A stretch of DNA of 64,000 nucleotides. It comes from Kryptolebias marmoratus (Eukaryota > Chordata > Actinopteri > Cyprinodontiformes > Rivulidae). Shown in pieces: positions 36,184 through 46,572 of the stretch. The notes beneath the pieces are model-generated. The model saw only the letters and a program-made list of their open reading frames with translations. It was not told where the DNA came from and made no database searches. The translations under genes were made by a program, and so were the position numbers. Numbering within the stretch: the stretch's first letter is position 1; each line of letters begins with the position of its first letter. The stretch is from NCBI RefSeq assembly GCF_001649575.2, contig NC_051451.1:23791548-23855547 (forward strand), read 5' to 3'.

Positions 36184-37682
36184 ATGCCCAAATAATGGGC
36201 AAGTGTTACCTTAAATGTAATCATATACATTTTGATAAGATAAGGAGATAATTATTAGTTCAGTTAATTTGACAGTTCCACATTGCTATGAAAGTTGTGC
36301 TGGTTGTCACACAAAACAGCAAAATTGTGGTCTATCTGCATAAATAAAAAAGTTGTTGTGTCTGAATATTTCCCATTTTATTATGAGACCACATAGGTAT
36401 TATACACACTGAAAGTGCACTGAAAGCTTCCTCTCTAAATCATCATTAGAGCCACTTGGCCCAAAAGATTTTAACTGTCATATTATATTGGTATTATATT
36501 CACCATACCGTATTATGCCAGATACCAGGATTGTGTGTGCCACAGTAAAAAAGGCTTTTTCATCATTTGTAGCAAATGAAAATCCTTAATTGGCCTAAGC
36601 GGAAAATTCTCTCGTTCCACTGTGTCCAGTTTTCATAACATATTCAGAACTGAACAGGTGCTCAGTTTACACCGCCGCACACTCTGGGATGTCAACACTG
36701 ATACTGAGTTTTCATGTAGAAAAGTGTTTGAAATTAAAACCCATGCATTTAGGTATGGACTGTTTAGTGCTGACAGTCTTTCAAACTGAGAGAGACCATG
36801 AGTTCTTCTCCCATTACTTGTCTCAGACTCATGACTCCCTTTATTAAGTCATGAAGTACTATATTTAAAACTGATTAAAATAATTTAGCACACTTTTTGA
36901 TTAAAAAATATATCAGCAATTATTCTGTCTTTTAGTCATAGATTATTAATAATAGCTAAATCAATATATAATAAACAATTGTATCAGAACTAGTCTATTT
37001 TTGCTACAGCTGCATTTCAAATTAAAACTTTAAGTACCCATCATTGTTCATATAAAGTCATTTTCTTCCTCCTCTACTATGCATGCCTAAAGATCATGAC
37101 AGTGCTTGTTTCATCTCCCTCTGTGCATTTGATTTGAAATCTCTGCTGCAGGCTGCTGTGTTCCTGTAGAACTGACTGCTGTTGTACTTTTTGTGTTTTC
37201 ATGTGCCACGGGAATGACTTCACAGTCATATCTTGGAAAGCAGTTTTACGCAGAATGAGCCATCAAGCACAATAGGAGGATTGCCGTGGCAAGGAACCTT
37301 CAGCAACACGCAACAAAAGCCATACATTTTTAAAAGCTCTCAAGAGTTGTACTGGTGTTTTATAAAGTCTAATGTGTATATTTTACTTTACAAATGATTA
37401 AAAGAATCTTTTCTGTATAAATGTCATCTTGTCTGAGAGTCACTAAGCAATATTAATCATTATTCCACAAATAAACTGTAATATTTAATGAAGTTTAACA
37501 TCATATGAGTGACCAGTTTCTAGTTTCACTATCTCTTGGAAATTAAAACAAAATCCAAACAAATGCAGTGTGAACCCTGAAAGCTGAATGGCTTTTCTGA
37601 AGCTTGCTGAAAAGATTTTTAAAGCAAAAACAAGGAGAACAGATGCTAAAATGGTCAACCACAGGCTGAAATGAGCAAAACA
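36184..37682. other. Unassigned non-coding DNA, no gene recognised
   Basis: A+T-rich, with no recognised transposon. The 36560-36700 stretch is of somewhat higher complexity. The part from 37540 shares the AAAGCT-rich wording of the minisatellite that follows and may be the flank of the same repeat. Confidence 0.45.
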
Positions 37683-37866
37683 CAAGCTAAAAGCAGAAGA
37701 GTAGCTAAGAGCTGAAAGTAGCAGAAGAGTAGCTAGAAGCTAAAAGCAGCAGAAAAGTGGCTTAATCTGCAAAATTTTCACCAAAAGCTAAAAGGAACAG
37801 AATAGTAGCTAAACCCTAAAATGAGCAGTATAACTTAAAGCTAAAAGTAGCTAAGCAGTATAAAAG
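37683..37866. repeat. Degenerate minisatellite, about 28-bp unit
   Basis: Five to six imperfect units are built on GCTAAAAGCTAAAAGYAGCAG followed by AARAGTA. They begin at GCTAAAAGCAGAAGAGTA (37686), GCTAAGAGCTGAAAGTAGC, GCTAGAAGCTAAAAGCAGC and so on, with spacing that varies. The third to fourth unit boundary contains extra sequence. The unit starts with or contains AGCT throughout. Confidence 0.8.
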
Positions 37867-38535
37867 TTTCAACAAAAAAAGTGATAGCACACTATTCTCA
37901 ATTAGGCTTAGCGCCTTGATATATGAATTATTAAAACAGTACAAAATATGCAGAAGTAATTTGCAAAAAAGCATAAAAAATCATAAACAGGAAAACAGTA
38001 CACAATGTTGACTCAGAACTCACACACAATGAATCTGCAGTAAGTAACTTATCAAGCACATTCACAGAAGCTCATTTATTCTTTTTTTTCACATTTTGAA
38101 ATCTATTACTAAAACAACTTCTGGAGAAAACAACTGAACATCTTGTTCTAACAATGAGTAGTTGAGCTCTGGTGCATTTAACATCTGGTTGTGGTAAGTG
38201 CAAAGCTGCAACAGTTAGACACTTGCAATTACTGAAATTAATTGGAGGTTTTTACGATAGCACACATCTTTCTCTGTGTTCATACAGGTGTTCCTTCAAA
38301 TAAACCAAGCTGTGGCATCAAAAGAATGTCACATTAAAGAAAAAAAGAACATTGTGTCAGTGCACACATCTGGAGAAAGACACAAATGTTTTTTTTTAAT
38401 ATTTAAAACTGTCAAAAAGGACCCATACTACAGTGTAGATCAACTTACAGACCTCTAAGTTTTGGGTGCCTGCCAAAATAAATAATAAGGAACTATGACC
38501 AGACATATAACAAAACAACCCAAAGTTATTTAATC
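37867..38535. other. Unassigned non-coding DNA, no gene recognised
   Basis: No gene or transposon was recognised. A 60-codon frame at 38276-38458 has no recognised homology. Confidence 0.45.
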
Positions 38536-38640
38536 AGCGCCAAAGTTCATTTGGAAATATTTTAAAATCTTGCAGAAGGACAACCATCAACACATGATTC
38601 CACCAATCAGGCCTTTATAATAGATTATACAAAGATTAAA
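38536..38640 (+). pseudogene. Tc1-like transposase fragment (linker after HTH), broken
   Basis: The frame around 38575-38636 reads RRTTIN, stop, FHQSGLYNRL. This matches the Tc1-family transposase segment between the paired helix-turn-helix domains and the DDE domain, whose common fish form is RRTTISAALHQSGLYGR. An in-frame TGA lies within it. Only about 30 codons are recognisable, with no terminal repeats nearby, and it differs in sequence from the element at 45355-46570. Confidence 0.55.
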
Positions 38641-38737
38641 CCAAAAAACATCCTTGCACTTTTATATAAGTGCATATATCCACACACAAAAAGTGTTTGC
38701 TTTGTTAAGATTTTTTTTTTGCAGAGTAATGAGATTC

Positions 38738-38787
38738 CATTATCCATCCATCCACCTATCCATCCATTTACTTTCTTTACCTGCTTT
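38738..38787 (-). mobile_element. SINE or LINE tail remnant, (ATCC)n
   Basis: TTATCCATCCATCCACCTAT, then CCATCCATTTACTTTCTTTA, then CCTGCTT is the reverse complement of the GGTTAAAGAAAATGGATGG tail of the SINE found at 24224-24687. Sequence beyond 38787 does not match, so only the last 50 bases remain. Confidence 0.45.
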
Positions 38788-40081
38788 CATGTGCAAAGTC
38801 ACAAAGGAGAATTAGTATTTCAAAATTAGTCAAAACTTTTAAATGTGAACAATGTATAACTACATATTGAGGAATATCAAGAAAAAAGTCCGTAAAAAAT
38901 AAGATCAAAACACCTTGCTGCATTTTTTTTAGAAATGTGGATGCATGTGTTTGTTGTATGATGACCCAACAGCACCACTTCTTCACCATAATATAAATAC
39001 ACTATGTCCAAATAAATTCAGTATGATGATAAGCTGAGTATTTCTAAGCATTAATGCAAGTGACAAAATGAAAAAGATAGTTTCTGTGTGAAATCATTTA
39101 TGCAATTATTAAATTTATTAGCAGATAAAATAGCTGAATAATCATTCATTTTATCTAATGTTTTAATTAATTTATATCAATTACCGGAAAGCTGAAGGAA
39201 GTGCAACAAGTTTCTTTTTTATTTTCCATATTTTCTGTGGTGATTAGTGATATAAAATACTGGCATGTTCATTTGTGAATCCAGTGAGTGCAGATGATCA
39301 ATGGCACATCCCTTAATGTCTATTTATTTGTATTCCAGAACAGAAATAATGAAAACTAAAACCATTCCTCCTCATTTTAACACTGTTTTCAATCCTGCAG
39401 CAGGAATTGCTTCATGCATAATACATCAACTGTTAGTTATTTATTCATTACAACTGTTAGCATCGTTACAGATACATACTTTTTATGCAGTCCTCAGCCT
39501 CCAGTTGCTTTCTCTATGTCATTGCTCTATGGCAAAGGCAGATTTGAACATAATATTTTTCCCCCATGGTACACGTTGATTTATCTATTTTAATTTAGAC
39601 TTCAAGCCTTCTTTCTGATGAATGATGCATAGTGAGGGTTTTTTCTTTCTCTCACTGAAAAGGGAGCCATAAACACGTTAATAAACTTGAAAATTCCAGA
39701 ACTAAATGAGAAAAAAGTTGGATAGATAAAATCAAGCTGAAGATATTGTAGTTTAAAACTACTGGTATGGCTCAAGAGCTATCAATACTGGTCTGGAAGT
39801 TGATTGATTCAACACCTGAGGCTCTTATTCTAAGTAGATAGAGCTCAATGTTCTTGCAGTCAGTAGTGGTTTTAAACACTGAAAATTCTTTATTTGTAGC
39901 ATCACTGTGACTTCAGACCCAGTGGTTCCTTAGCGTTACTATGAGGTCAAAATAACAAGGAGACTTGGACAAACTGAAAGCAGCTGGCAATAAACACTTG
40001 CCAAGTCATAAAGGAAAACACAAAGTTAGGGACAATGAACTTACATCAAGAGCTACAACAAAATGTGTGAAAAGAAGGAGC
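38788..40081. other. Unassigned non-coding DNA, no gene recognised
   Basis: A+T-rich. A 92-codon plus-strand frame at 39301-39579 matches nothing recognised. No repeat family was seen. Confidence 0.5.
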
Positions 40082-40453
40082 TTAGTGCTTCAGGTCCTCC
40101 AGCAGTCTAAAGAGCTCTTCACATAGGAAGTAGTATGTCCTGTGTGAGCCCAGAGCATGGGAGAAGGGCGCACACTTGTGTCCGAGTTTGGCGTTGGTTG
40201 CTGGGAGACCATAAAGGCAGTATCTGTCTTTTCCATCTGTGGTTGCATCAGGTCATCAAAGAAAAGTCCTAACATCACACATATTGATGAGGAGGAGGAG
40301 AGAAGCGAGCACAATTGCAGGTTTATAACCCTCAGAGATTTTAAGCTCGTTCAGCCGTTGCTTCTGTCCGAAGACTGTCTCCATGATTATTTGAGACTGA
40401 TTACAGAGCAGTGTGACAGCTGTTGGCATTTTGGGGGAGAACTGCAACAAGAA
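40082..40453 (-). pseudogene. Coding-like frame interrupted by tandem TGA codons, function unknown
   Basis: One minus-strand frame stays open from 40453 to a TAA at 40082-40084, except for two adjacent TGA codons at 40253-40258. The first half reads MPTAVTLLCNQSQIIMETVF and on; the second half ends KLGHKCAPFSHALGSHRTYY, then FLCEELFRLLEDLKH and stop. The second half alone could be an exon beginning at 40236 after an ACCACAG acceptor. Composition is protein-like (LLEDLKH, EELFRLL), but the opposite strand also carries a 100-codon frame (40157-40459) and a 74-codon frame lies in another minus frame, so low stop density may explain all of them. I do not recognise the protein. It could be a decayed gene, an exon or chance. 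Confidence 0.25.
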
Positions 40454-40457
40454 TTAT

Positions 40458-43400
40458 AAGAATAAAAACCAAGTCAAGCCTGCAGAGTGACTGACTCACT
40501 GTAAACAATGGACACACACAAATTCCACTGTTTGCGTGTCTGACTCGCTGAGATGTCAGTAGAGCATCTTTGCACGCTGCACCCAAGTTAATATAACTTT
40601 GACTTTGGCTCAGCTTGGCACTGCACAGCAAATTGTTTCAGTGCTCACACAGTTGCTTTGTTTCACTTTTTTCAATAATTTTTTGAGACAAACTTGAAAC
40701 AGATATAAACCTATAATTTTCAAACTTTCTATCAAGAATACTTGTTTTATTTAAAGATTCAATTACAGCAATCTTGGGTTTAGCTGTAAACAGTCACTCC
40801 AGATAGATTGATATTGATCAAAACCAAAATGGACTCATCAATGAATAAAAAAAAAACATCTTAAATGTTTTTTAGCTTGCATCTCGAAGACAAGAACACT
40901 GAACAATGTGCACAGCACCTTAAGTGTCTGCAGGGGAAAAAAAGTTAATTTTACAACAACAGAGCACAGCTATTCATGCTGATGCTAACTAATAATTTTC
41001 AACATTTGATACCTGTCAGGAGACACATTGGGAACAAAAAAATATAGTGAATTTAATTCTCATCTGCCTGCTGTTCATGCTAATAATATATTTTGACAAG
41101 ACCATGGAATATTCCTCTCTACATTCAAGCGTGTGATTTTGACAAAGAACTTGAGAGAACCACCTGCCAAATTTTCACATACTGTTACAGAATTTTCCAA
41201 GTTTGAATGCAATTATCTGGCAGACTCAGAGTCCCACTTTAAATAATTAAACAATTTACAACAATGAACCAAAATAACCCAAACACCTTGAAGTTTTGCG
41301 GCTTGGTAAAGGTGTCAGATCAGACTGTTCTTCAGCAGCCAGTCTGCCTGCGTTCTTGTGCTTCAATCATCCCAATTTAGGCTTTGAACAACCTCCCCAA
41401 ATGTTCTGAAGTCCCTTCTCAAATTAAAACTGCTAAGTGTTTGATGGTTTCATTTAACATGCACCATTTTGGGTTTTCATTCACTAGGTTTTTTTTTTTT
41501 ACAGTAATACTTTCAGGGAACACAATTATTTGCTTGTGATTTGAGGTATTTAATTCAAACTGTTGAGCCTTTAAAGATACTGAGTGTTGTAGACTGTTTC
41601 CAGTTTCTGGCAAGTAACAAATCACTGATTATGTTTTGAATAAGAGATCTATTCTTAACCCTGTATGAGCACTATTTAAGTTGTGACAATTTAAGGACTA
41701 TTGAGGCTTTTCTGATAACATTGATCCAAGTTTATCTCTTTGTATTTAGATTTGTCTCTTCACCAGGCAAAGCCTTTTTTAGATATATAATTTTCTCATT
41801 CAGCTCACTATAATAGCAAGCTTGAATTGCAGCAAAATTTTGCTGCTACAAGCAATTATAGCTAAAGGGCTTCACAAGGTGGGTCTTAGTGAGCTATTTT
41901 TAGAAGCATCATCCCTGCAAGAACATGAGATTAATTTATGAGAGGTGAGACTTTCATTTGGCTTTTTGGGGATTGAAGCTTTGGTGAATTTGTTTGTGAG
42001 TAAGACTTTTTGACAGTTTATCCCTTTGCAAACTCATTTAAATATTTTCACAGATAAAAAGCTTAATAAATATGACAAAATATGCAATTTGCCACATTTG
42101 GCATTTCCATTGCATTACTTGTTTGTTTTGGATTTATGATAGTATCTCTGTTGGTGTAGGTTTAAAATTTCTGAAGTGAAAAGTAATTTCTTTATTATTG
42201 TAAAGGCCACATTGTGAGTTTTTTAACTGTATAATAAATATAGATTTTAAACTCATTAAGCAACTCTTCATAGTATTAAGACTGAATGTACTTCAGACTG
42301 AACAAAGATCTATTTTCTTTCAGAGAAAAATGCAAGCAGAGTCTGGGCAGCATTATCTCTGTTTTTACTTAGATATGTCCTCATCAAATGGCAGTTTAAC
42401 ACTCATTAAGTTCACTGGATGTGGCTAAAGGAACACTGACTTTTGATCATTTGCTCTTTGTGATTTTTGAGTCTAAGTGCACAGATATAATACAGCTGTG
42501 ATACTGTACATCTTGAGACCTATGATGTACTCCTAATTCTCCACATGGATAGGCAGAGTTATTCCATGTTGCTGTTTTTCTTTTCTTTTTTTAGACTACC
42601 TTCGAGTTTCTAGAGTAATGATGTCTTTTAGTTTAAGAACTGTAGAGAAACCTTGGATTTTAGGCAATTTAGCAGTTTCAGTGAGATCTTTAAATGATAG
42701 GCTTGTGCTAGAGCCACTGTGATTTCTCTGCTTCATTTTTGAAATAAAATAGGGCTTTCCTTACATCTTTCAGGGGTTTTTTTCTGCTTGAATAACTTAA
42801 TAAAAGCATTTTAACTAAGTTGAGTTACCAATAAAAGGAATAAAAATGAGTGCATCAGAAAGTAGAATGGATGATTGTGGAACACTAGATACCATCTCTT
42901 AAGATCAACCCTGTCTTTTTTCTGAATTGCTCCTAATTTAAATTTAGTTAGATTATGGTAACAACATTTATTCAGTTCATGCACATAACTGGTTATGTTT
43001 AGCTACAAAAAACAACATGACTATAGTTACAAAAAGATCAGGTTTGACTTAAAATATCCCCCTTCAAAGGTTGAATTCTTGCCAAAGTGAGTCAGACGCT
43101 GAAGTAAACTATGATGACCACATTTTTTTTACTACTTGGAGTGGAAAATAGAGTACAAGTAAGAAACAAGAACCAAAAACAAGTACCATGGAGCCAAATA
43201 AAGCTGTGGTTTGCAGTTTCCCATTTTGAACTAAAAAAATACAAGGACACACTATTGCCTTGTCTCTGCACTGAAAAAACTATGACAACCCTTGGACCAT
43301 TTAAAACCTGAATGAGTAACAACACATGTACAACCAATATTCTGCTGTTAATAAGTGTTGATTTTACAATAGCAGCATAGTGAGTTGACAGATGTTGATT

Positions 43401-44185
43401 GAAGGTCTGGTGGTACAATTACAAAGCTGATGTGGCTCTGGGATGATTGTTCATAATTAGAGTGTTACGTTCATTTTATATAAACACTGGCAGAGTGTTG
43501 ATCTTAGCTGTCAGAATTAATTACACCAATCTGGTGTACAATAGAAGCCGTATAGGGCAAGGTAAAAAAAGATGTTTTCTTTCTTACAAGAATGCATAAT
43601 TAGAAAATATTGAAAGAGACAGAAAATGTCATTTATGGTAAAAAAAAAAAACACTAATGTTCACAGTTTAAATTCAGTGTCATTCAGCAAATGTGGTTAT
43701 ATTTATACCTGCTTATTTTACTTCAGGATCGTAGAGGACTGGGAACCTAAAGTGTCTTAGAATGAAAAGCCATATACCGTATGTTCAACAATGTTATTAC
43801 TGTACATGTTTACTGGGACTACTAAGTGATTAAAAATGTTAATTTAGACTAATGTCATGACTCCATGCAACTGGATGGATTCCATATAAGGAATGACCCA
43901 GGAAGAAGTGATGACAGGCAGGGAAGGTAGAAGCCTCCCCTTAAATGCAAAGCAAAGTGTTTCCTGGTGTTTCTTAGGTCATTCACAGCTGATAACAAAA
44001 ATGCACAACAGAGACATAAAACGACCAAATATTACCAACTAGTTCACACAGAGATTGCAGTTTATTGTATTTAACAAATTGGCCGACTGTATTCATCATT
44101 TGGACCTTGGCATTGACACAGCTGTGTGTTGTTTGCTTCAGTCCGGCGGACAAAGTGGTCATAAGCTGGTTGAGCCACTGGATCG
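40458..44185. other. Unassigned non-coding DNA, no gene recognised
   Basis: No transposon or gene was recognised. A minus-strand frame of 108 codons at 43092-43418 overlaps a 66-codon plus frame and has no domain I recognise. Poly(A) and poly(T) runs are frequent. 44040-44185 becomes less A+T-rich and leads into the hairpin below. Confidence 0.45.
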
Positions 44186-44226
44186 AAGTGGGGCGTTAGG
44201 CTGTTCCCACAGCCTAAACGCCACTT
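44186..44226. other. Compact DNA/RNA hairpin, about 18-bp stem with 4-base loop
   Basis: The left arm AAGTGGGGCGTTAGGCTGT and right arm ACAGCCTAAACGCCACTT pair over about 18 bases with two small bulges, closing on a TCCC loop. The core GGCGTTAGGCTGT/ACAGCCTAAACGCC alone gives 13 pairs with one extra A. It lies in a locally GC-richer stretch (44060-44330). The loop is too small for a normal microRNA precursor. It might be a cruciform, the tip of a foldback element or a structured RNA. Confidence 0.7.
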
Positions 44227-45352
44227 TAATTGGAGTGTGAACTCCACCCACCTGACTAGCTACTTTGTCAACCAGGTTGCAAATGGTGTGCATCCACTCT
44301 GGTAATTGGTAAACAACACTGTGGCACATTACCACTGTTTGCTGGTATAAAAATAAAGTGTGAATAAGACATCTAAGGATATCTAAGGATATATATATAT
44401 ACATACATACTGTATTTCACAATTACTTTTATCTAGACTGGGTTTTATGCAGATGAACAAGAAAAACAAATGGTATTGCAGGGTATTTTAAAAATGTAAA
44501 TGTGTCTATTTAAGATGACAAAAACACTAAAGAGCTTTCTTCAGTGGCATTTTGGTTAAAACATCTTTTCCTGCAGAACAGGGCTTCAATCGTTTGAAAG
44601 CATCCTCTACGATATAAAAGTTGATGAGGTTTTATTATTATTGGTTTCACTCTGGAGAATTTCTTACCAGAAATAGCTCCATGTCCTCTCCAGATACAGA
44701 AGCAGAAGCGGTCAAGGACTGTGACATTGTTTTCAGATTAATGAGTTTGCATGCAAATTCACACGTGTCTCTAAATACATTATGAAAATGTGCATGTACG
44801 TGTATAATATCTCAGAGGCTGCATTAGAAAGAAATATGAAATTCTGCACTGCTTGAGTTCTTGCTATTGTTTTGACACCAAGTAATAAATGCTCATTATT
44901 ATAAATGACTCCTATATAGCAATGTGCTTATTATGGATCATTCACCCACAGAAGCAAATGTCTAATCTATGTAAAATAATATTCTTTCACCAAAATCCCA
45001 TATAATTATATTGCAGACACATCTCAAAATTACAAATAAATGTATCTTTAATAGAGCCAAATCTAACCTAAACTAACGGAAAACATGAAAGGATTATTTA
45101 CATTTCCTAATTTGAAATGTTTGCGACTGTTTAGGGACATGCATATTTCTAGGAATGAATGTCCCAAAGTAACAGGAATGCCTTGCACTTATCTTGTTTG
45201 TCAGATTAAAATGAATTCAAGTTTCTTTAAGGAGAGGAAGTCACATGATATTGCAGCAATTTGACTCTAGCAACTGTTGTAAAAATTAAAAACAAATGAA
45301 AAGGGATACAATAAACAAAATAGAAACAATTAAATTGAGTTTACATATGATA
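44227..45352. other. Unassigned non-coding DNA, no gene recognised
   Basis: A short ATCTAAGG duplication and a TA/CATA run lie at about 44371-44410. Otherwise A+T-rich with no recognised repeat or gene. Confidence 0.5.
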
Positions 45353-45354
45353 TA

Positions 45355-46570
45355 CACTGGATAACAATCACTGACAACAAAAGTTAAGCACCCAGATGGA
45401 GAGATGGAACAATATCAGATCAAATGGATAATGGAGTTGGGCACACAGGCAATCTGCTGGTTCTGTGTCAGTAGGGTGTGGCACCACCTTGGGCCTGGAT
45501 ACAAGCAGTGATTCAATGTGGAACAAGGTCTGACAGCTTTTGCATCCTTTCCTGCAGCTGTTGGAACTGGACCTTGATATCCAGCAGATTGGCACTGGGT
45601 CAGAGTTAACATCCAAACTGATTCTACACATGATTGAGAAAAAATTAGGGAACCTGGATGTCTGCAGGAGGACCTCAACATGACATGCTGACAATGCATA
45701 GACACTTGTTCCATGTGTGGAAGGGCATTGTCTTGAAAGACTGTGTCAGGATGCTGTCTCAGGAGGGGTAATACATGCAGATGGAGTATGTCATTGACAT
45801 AGTGCTGTGCCATCAGAGCCCCTGATTCACTATCACAGGTGACCTGAACTCATGCCCTTTAGCTTTCCATACCATGATGCCAGAAGTAATGCTGGTGTTT
45901 CTCCCAACAACACTGGCAGAGTAGTTCCTTTCCCTTCAGTGTCACCAATCACAACACAAAGATCCTCTGTGGTAACATAGAACCAGAATTTATTGCTGAA
46001 CATGATGTGAGCTACTCACAATCAGTCCATGTCTCTCAGTTACAAAACCACTTCAAACACAGCTGCATCTGCTCTGGTGTCAATGGCAGCCAACACATGG
46101 AATGATGAACATGTCTGTCTGATGCCAGTCTTCAGTACATGGTGTGGGATGACACAGGTGTTACCTGTGTCCGGATGGCAGGCGCAGATGTCATGGGGCT
46201 CTGTGTAGCTTGGTGCACAATGTAACAATCCTGTTTTGATGTGTTCTGTGTTCATTAACCATAACCCTTTACAATGTGTCTGTTTTTTTTACATATTTAT
46301 TGGTTCGAACACCAGACAACTGTGACATTTGTATGGCCCACACACTTGGCAATTACATGATTTGACCACCAGGCCTCGTGCAAACCCACAATCTGACCCC
46401 TATCAAACTCTGTCAAATGCTGGAAATGTGGTCTAATATGTCTATGAGCTGTGCCAGCTCCTTACAAATCACATTATTTACATACCCATCGTTAGTTTGC
46501 ATGTGTACCAAATTGTATTATCCCTTCAGGGTTCTTAACTTTTTTTGTTAATGACATTTTTTTCAAAGCA
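45355..46570 (-). mobile_element. Degenerate Tc1-like DNA transposon with both ends
   Basis: The element lies between TA dinucleotides (45353-45354 and 46571-46572), the usual Tc1/mariner target. Its ends are recognisable inverted repeats: CACTGGATAACAATCACTGA, then CAACAAAAGTTAAGCACCC on the left, against GGGTTCTTAACTTTTTTTGT, then TAATGACATTTTTTTCAAAG on the right. The outer 15 bases on the right are badly eroded. At about 1.2 kb the length fits a Tc1 element. It encodes the broken transposase described separately. Confidence 0.85.
45450..46425 (-). pseudogene. Tc1-like transposase pseudogene
   Basis: Read from the right, the helix-turn-helix region is recognisable at about 46412-46297 (FDRGQIVGLHEAWWSNHVIA, then KCVGHTNVTVVWCSNQ and a stop). 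The DDE domain follows in several frames. IMFSNKFWF (about 46000-45980) replaces the usual FSDE block, so the first catalytic Asp is Asn (codon 45992-45994). HYVNDILHLHVLPLLRQHPD, then FQDNALPH (about 45795-45715), keeps the second catalytic Asp at 45730-45732. The third acidic block, normally SPDLNPIEHVWD-like, is eroded. The C-terminal IQAQGGATPY is present at about 45495-45475. Multiple stops and frameshifts show it is long dead. Tc1 transposases cut and paste DNA at TA sites in the nucleus. Confidence 0.85.
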
Positions 46571-46572
46571 TA

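Noticed and set aside
36002..36214. 70-codon plus-strand frame
   Set aside because: It is antisense to the Rex3-type LINE 3' end at 35832-36183.
37683..37866. CRISPR-like array
   Set aside because: Units vary in length and sequence with no unique spacers. It is a degenerate minisatellite.
43092..43418. 108-codon minus-strand open frame
   Set aside because: It overlaps a frame on the other strand and has no recognisable domain, signal or splice context beyond chance.
45368..45694. 108-codon minus-strand frame over the Tc1 element
   Set aside because: It is only one of several shifted frames of the broken transposase. It is included in the pseudogene call rather than listed as a gene.
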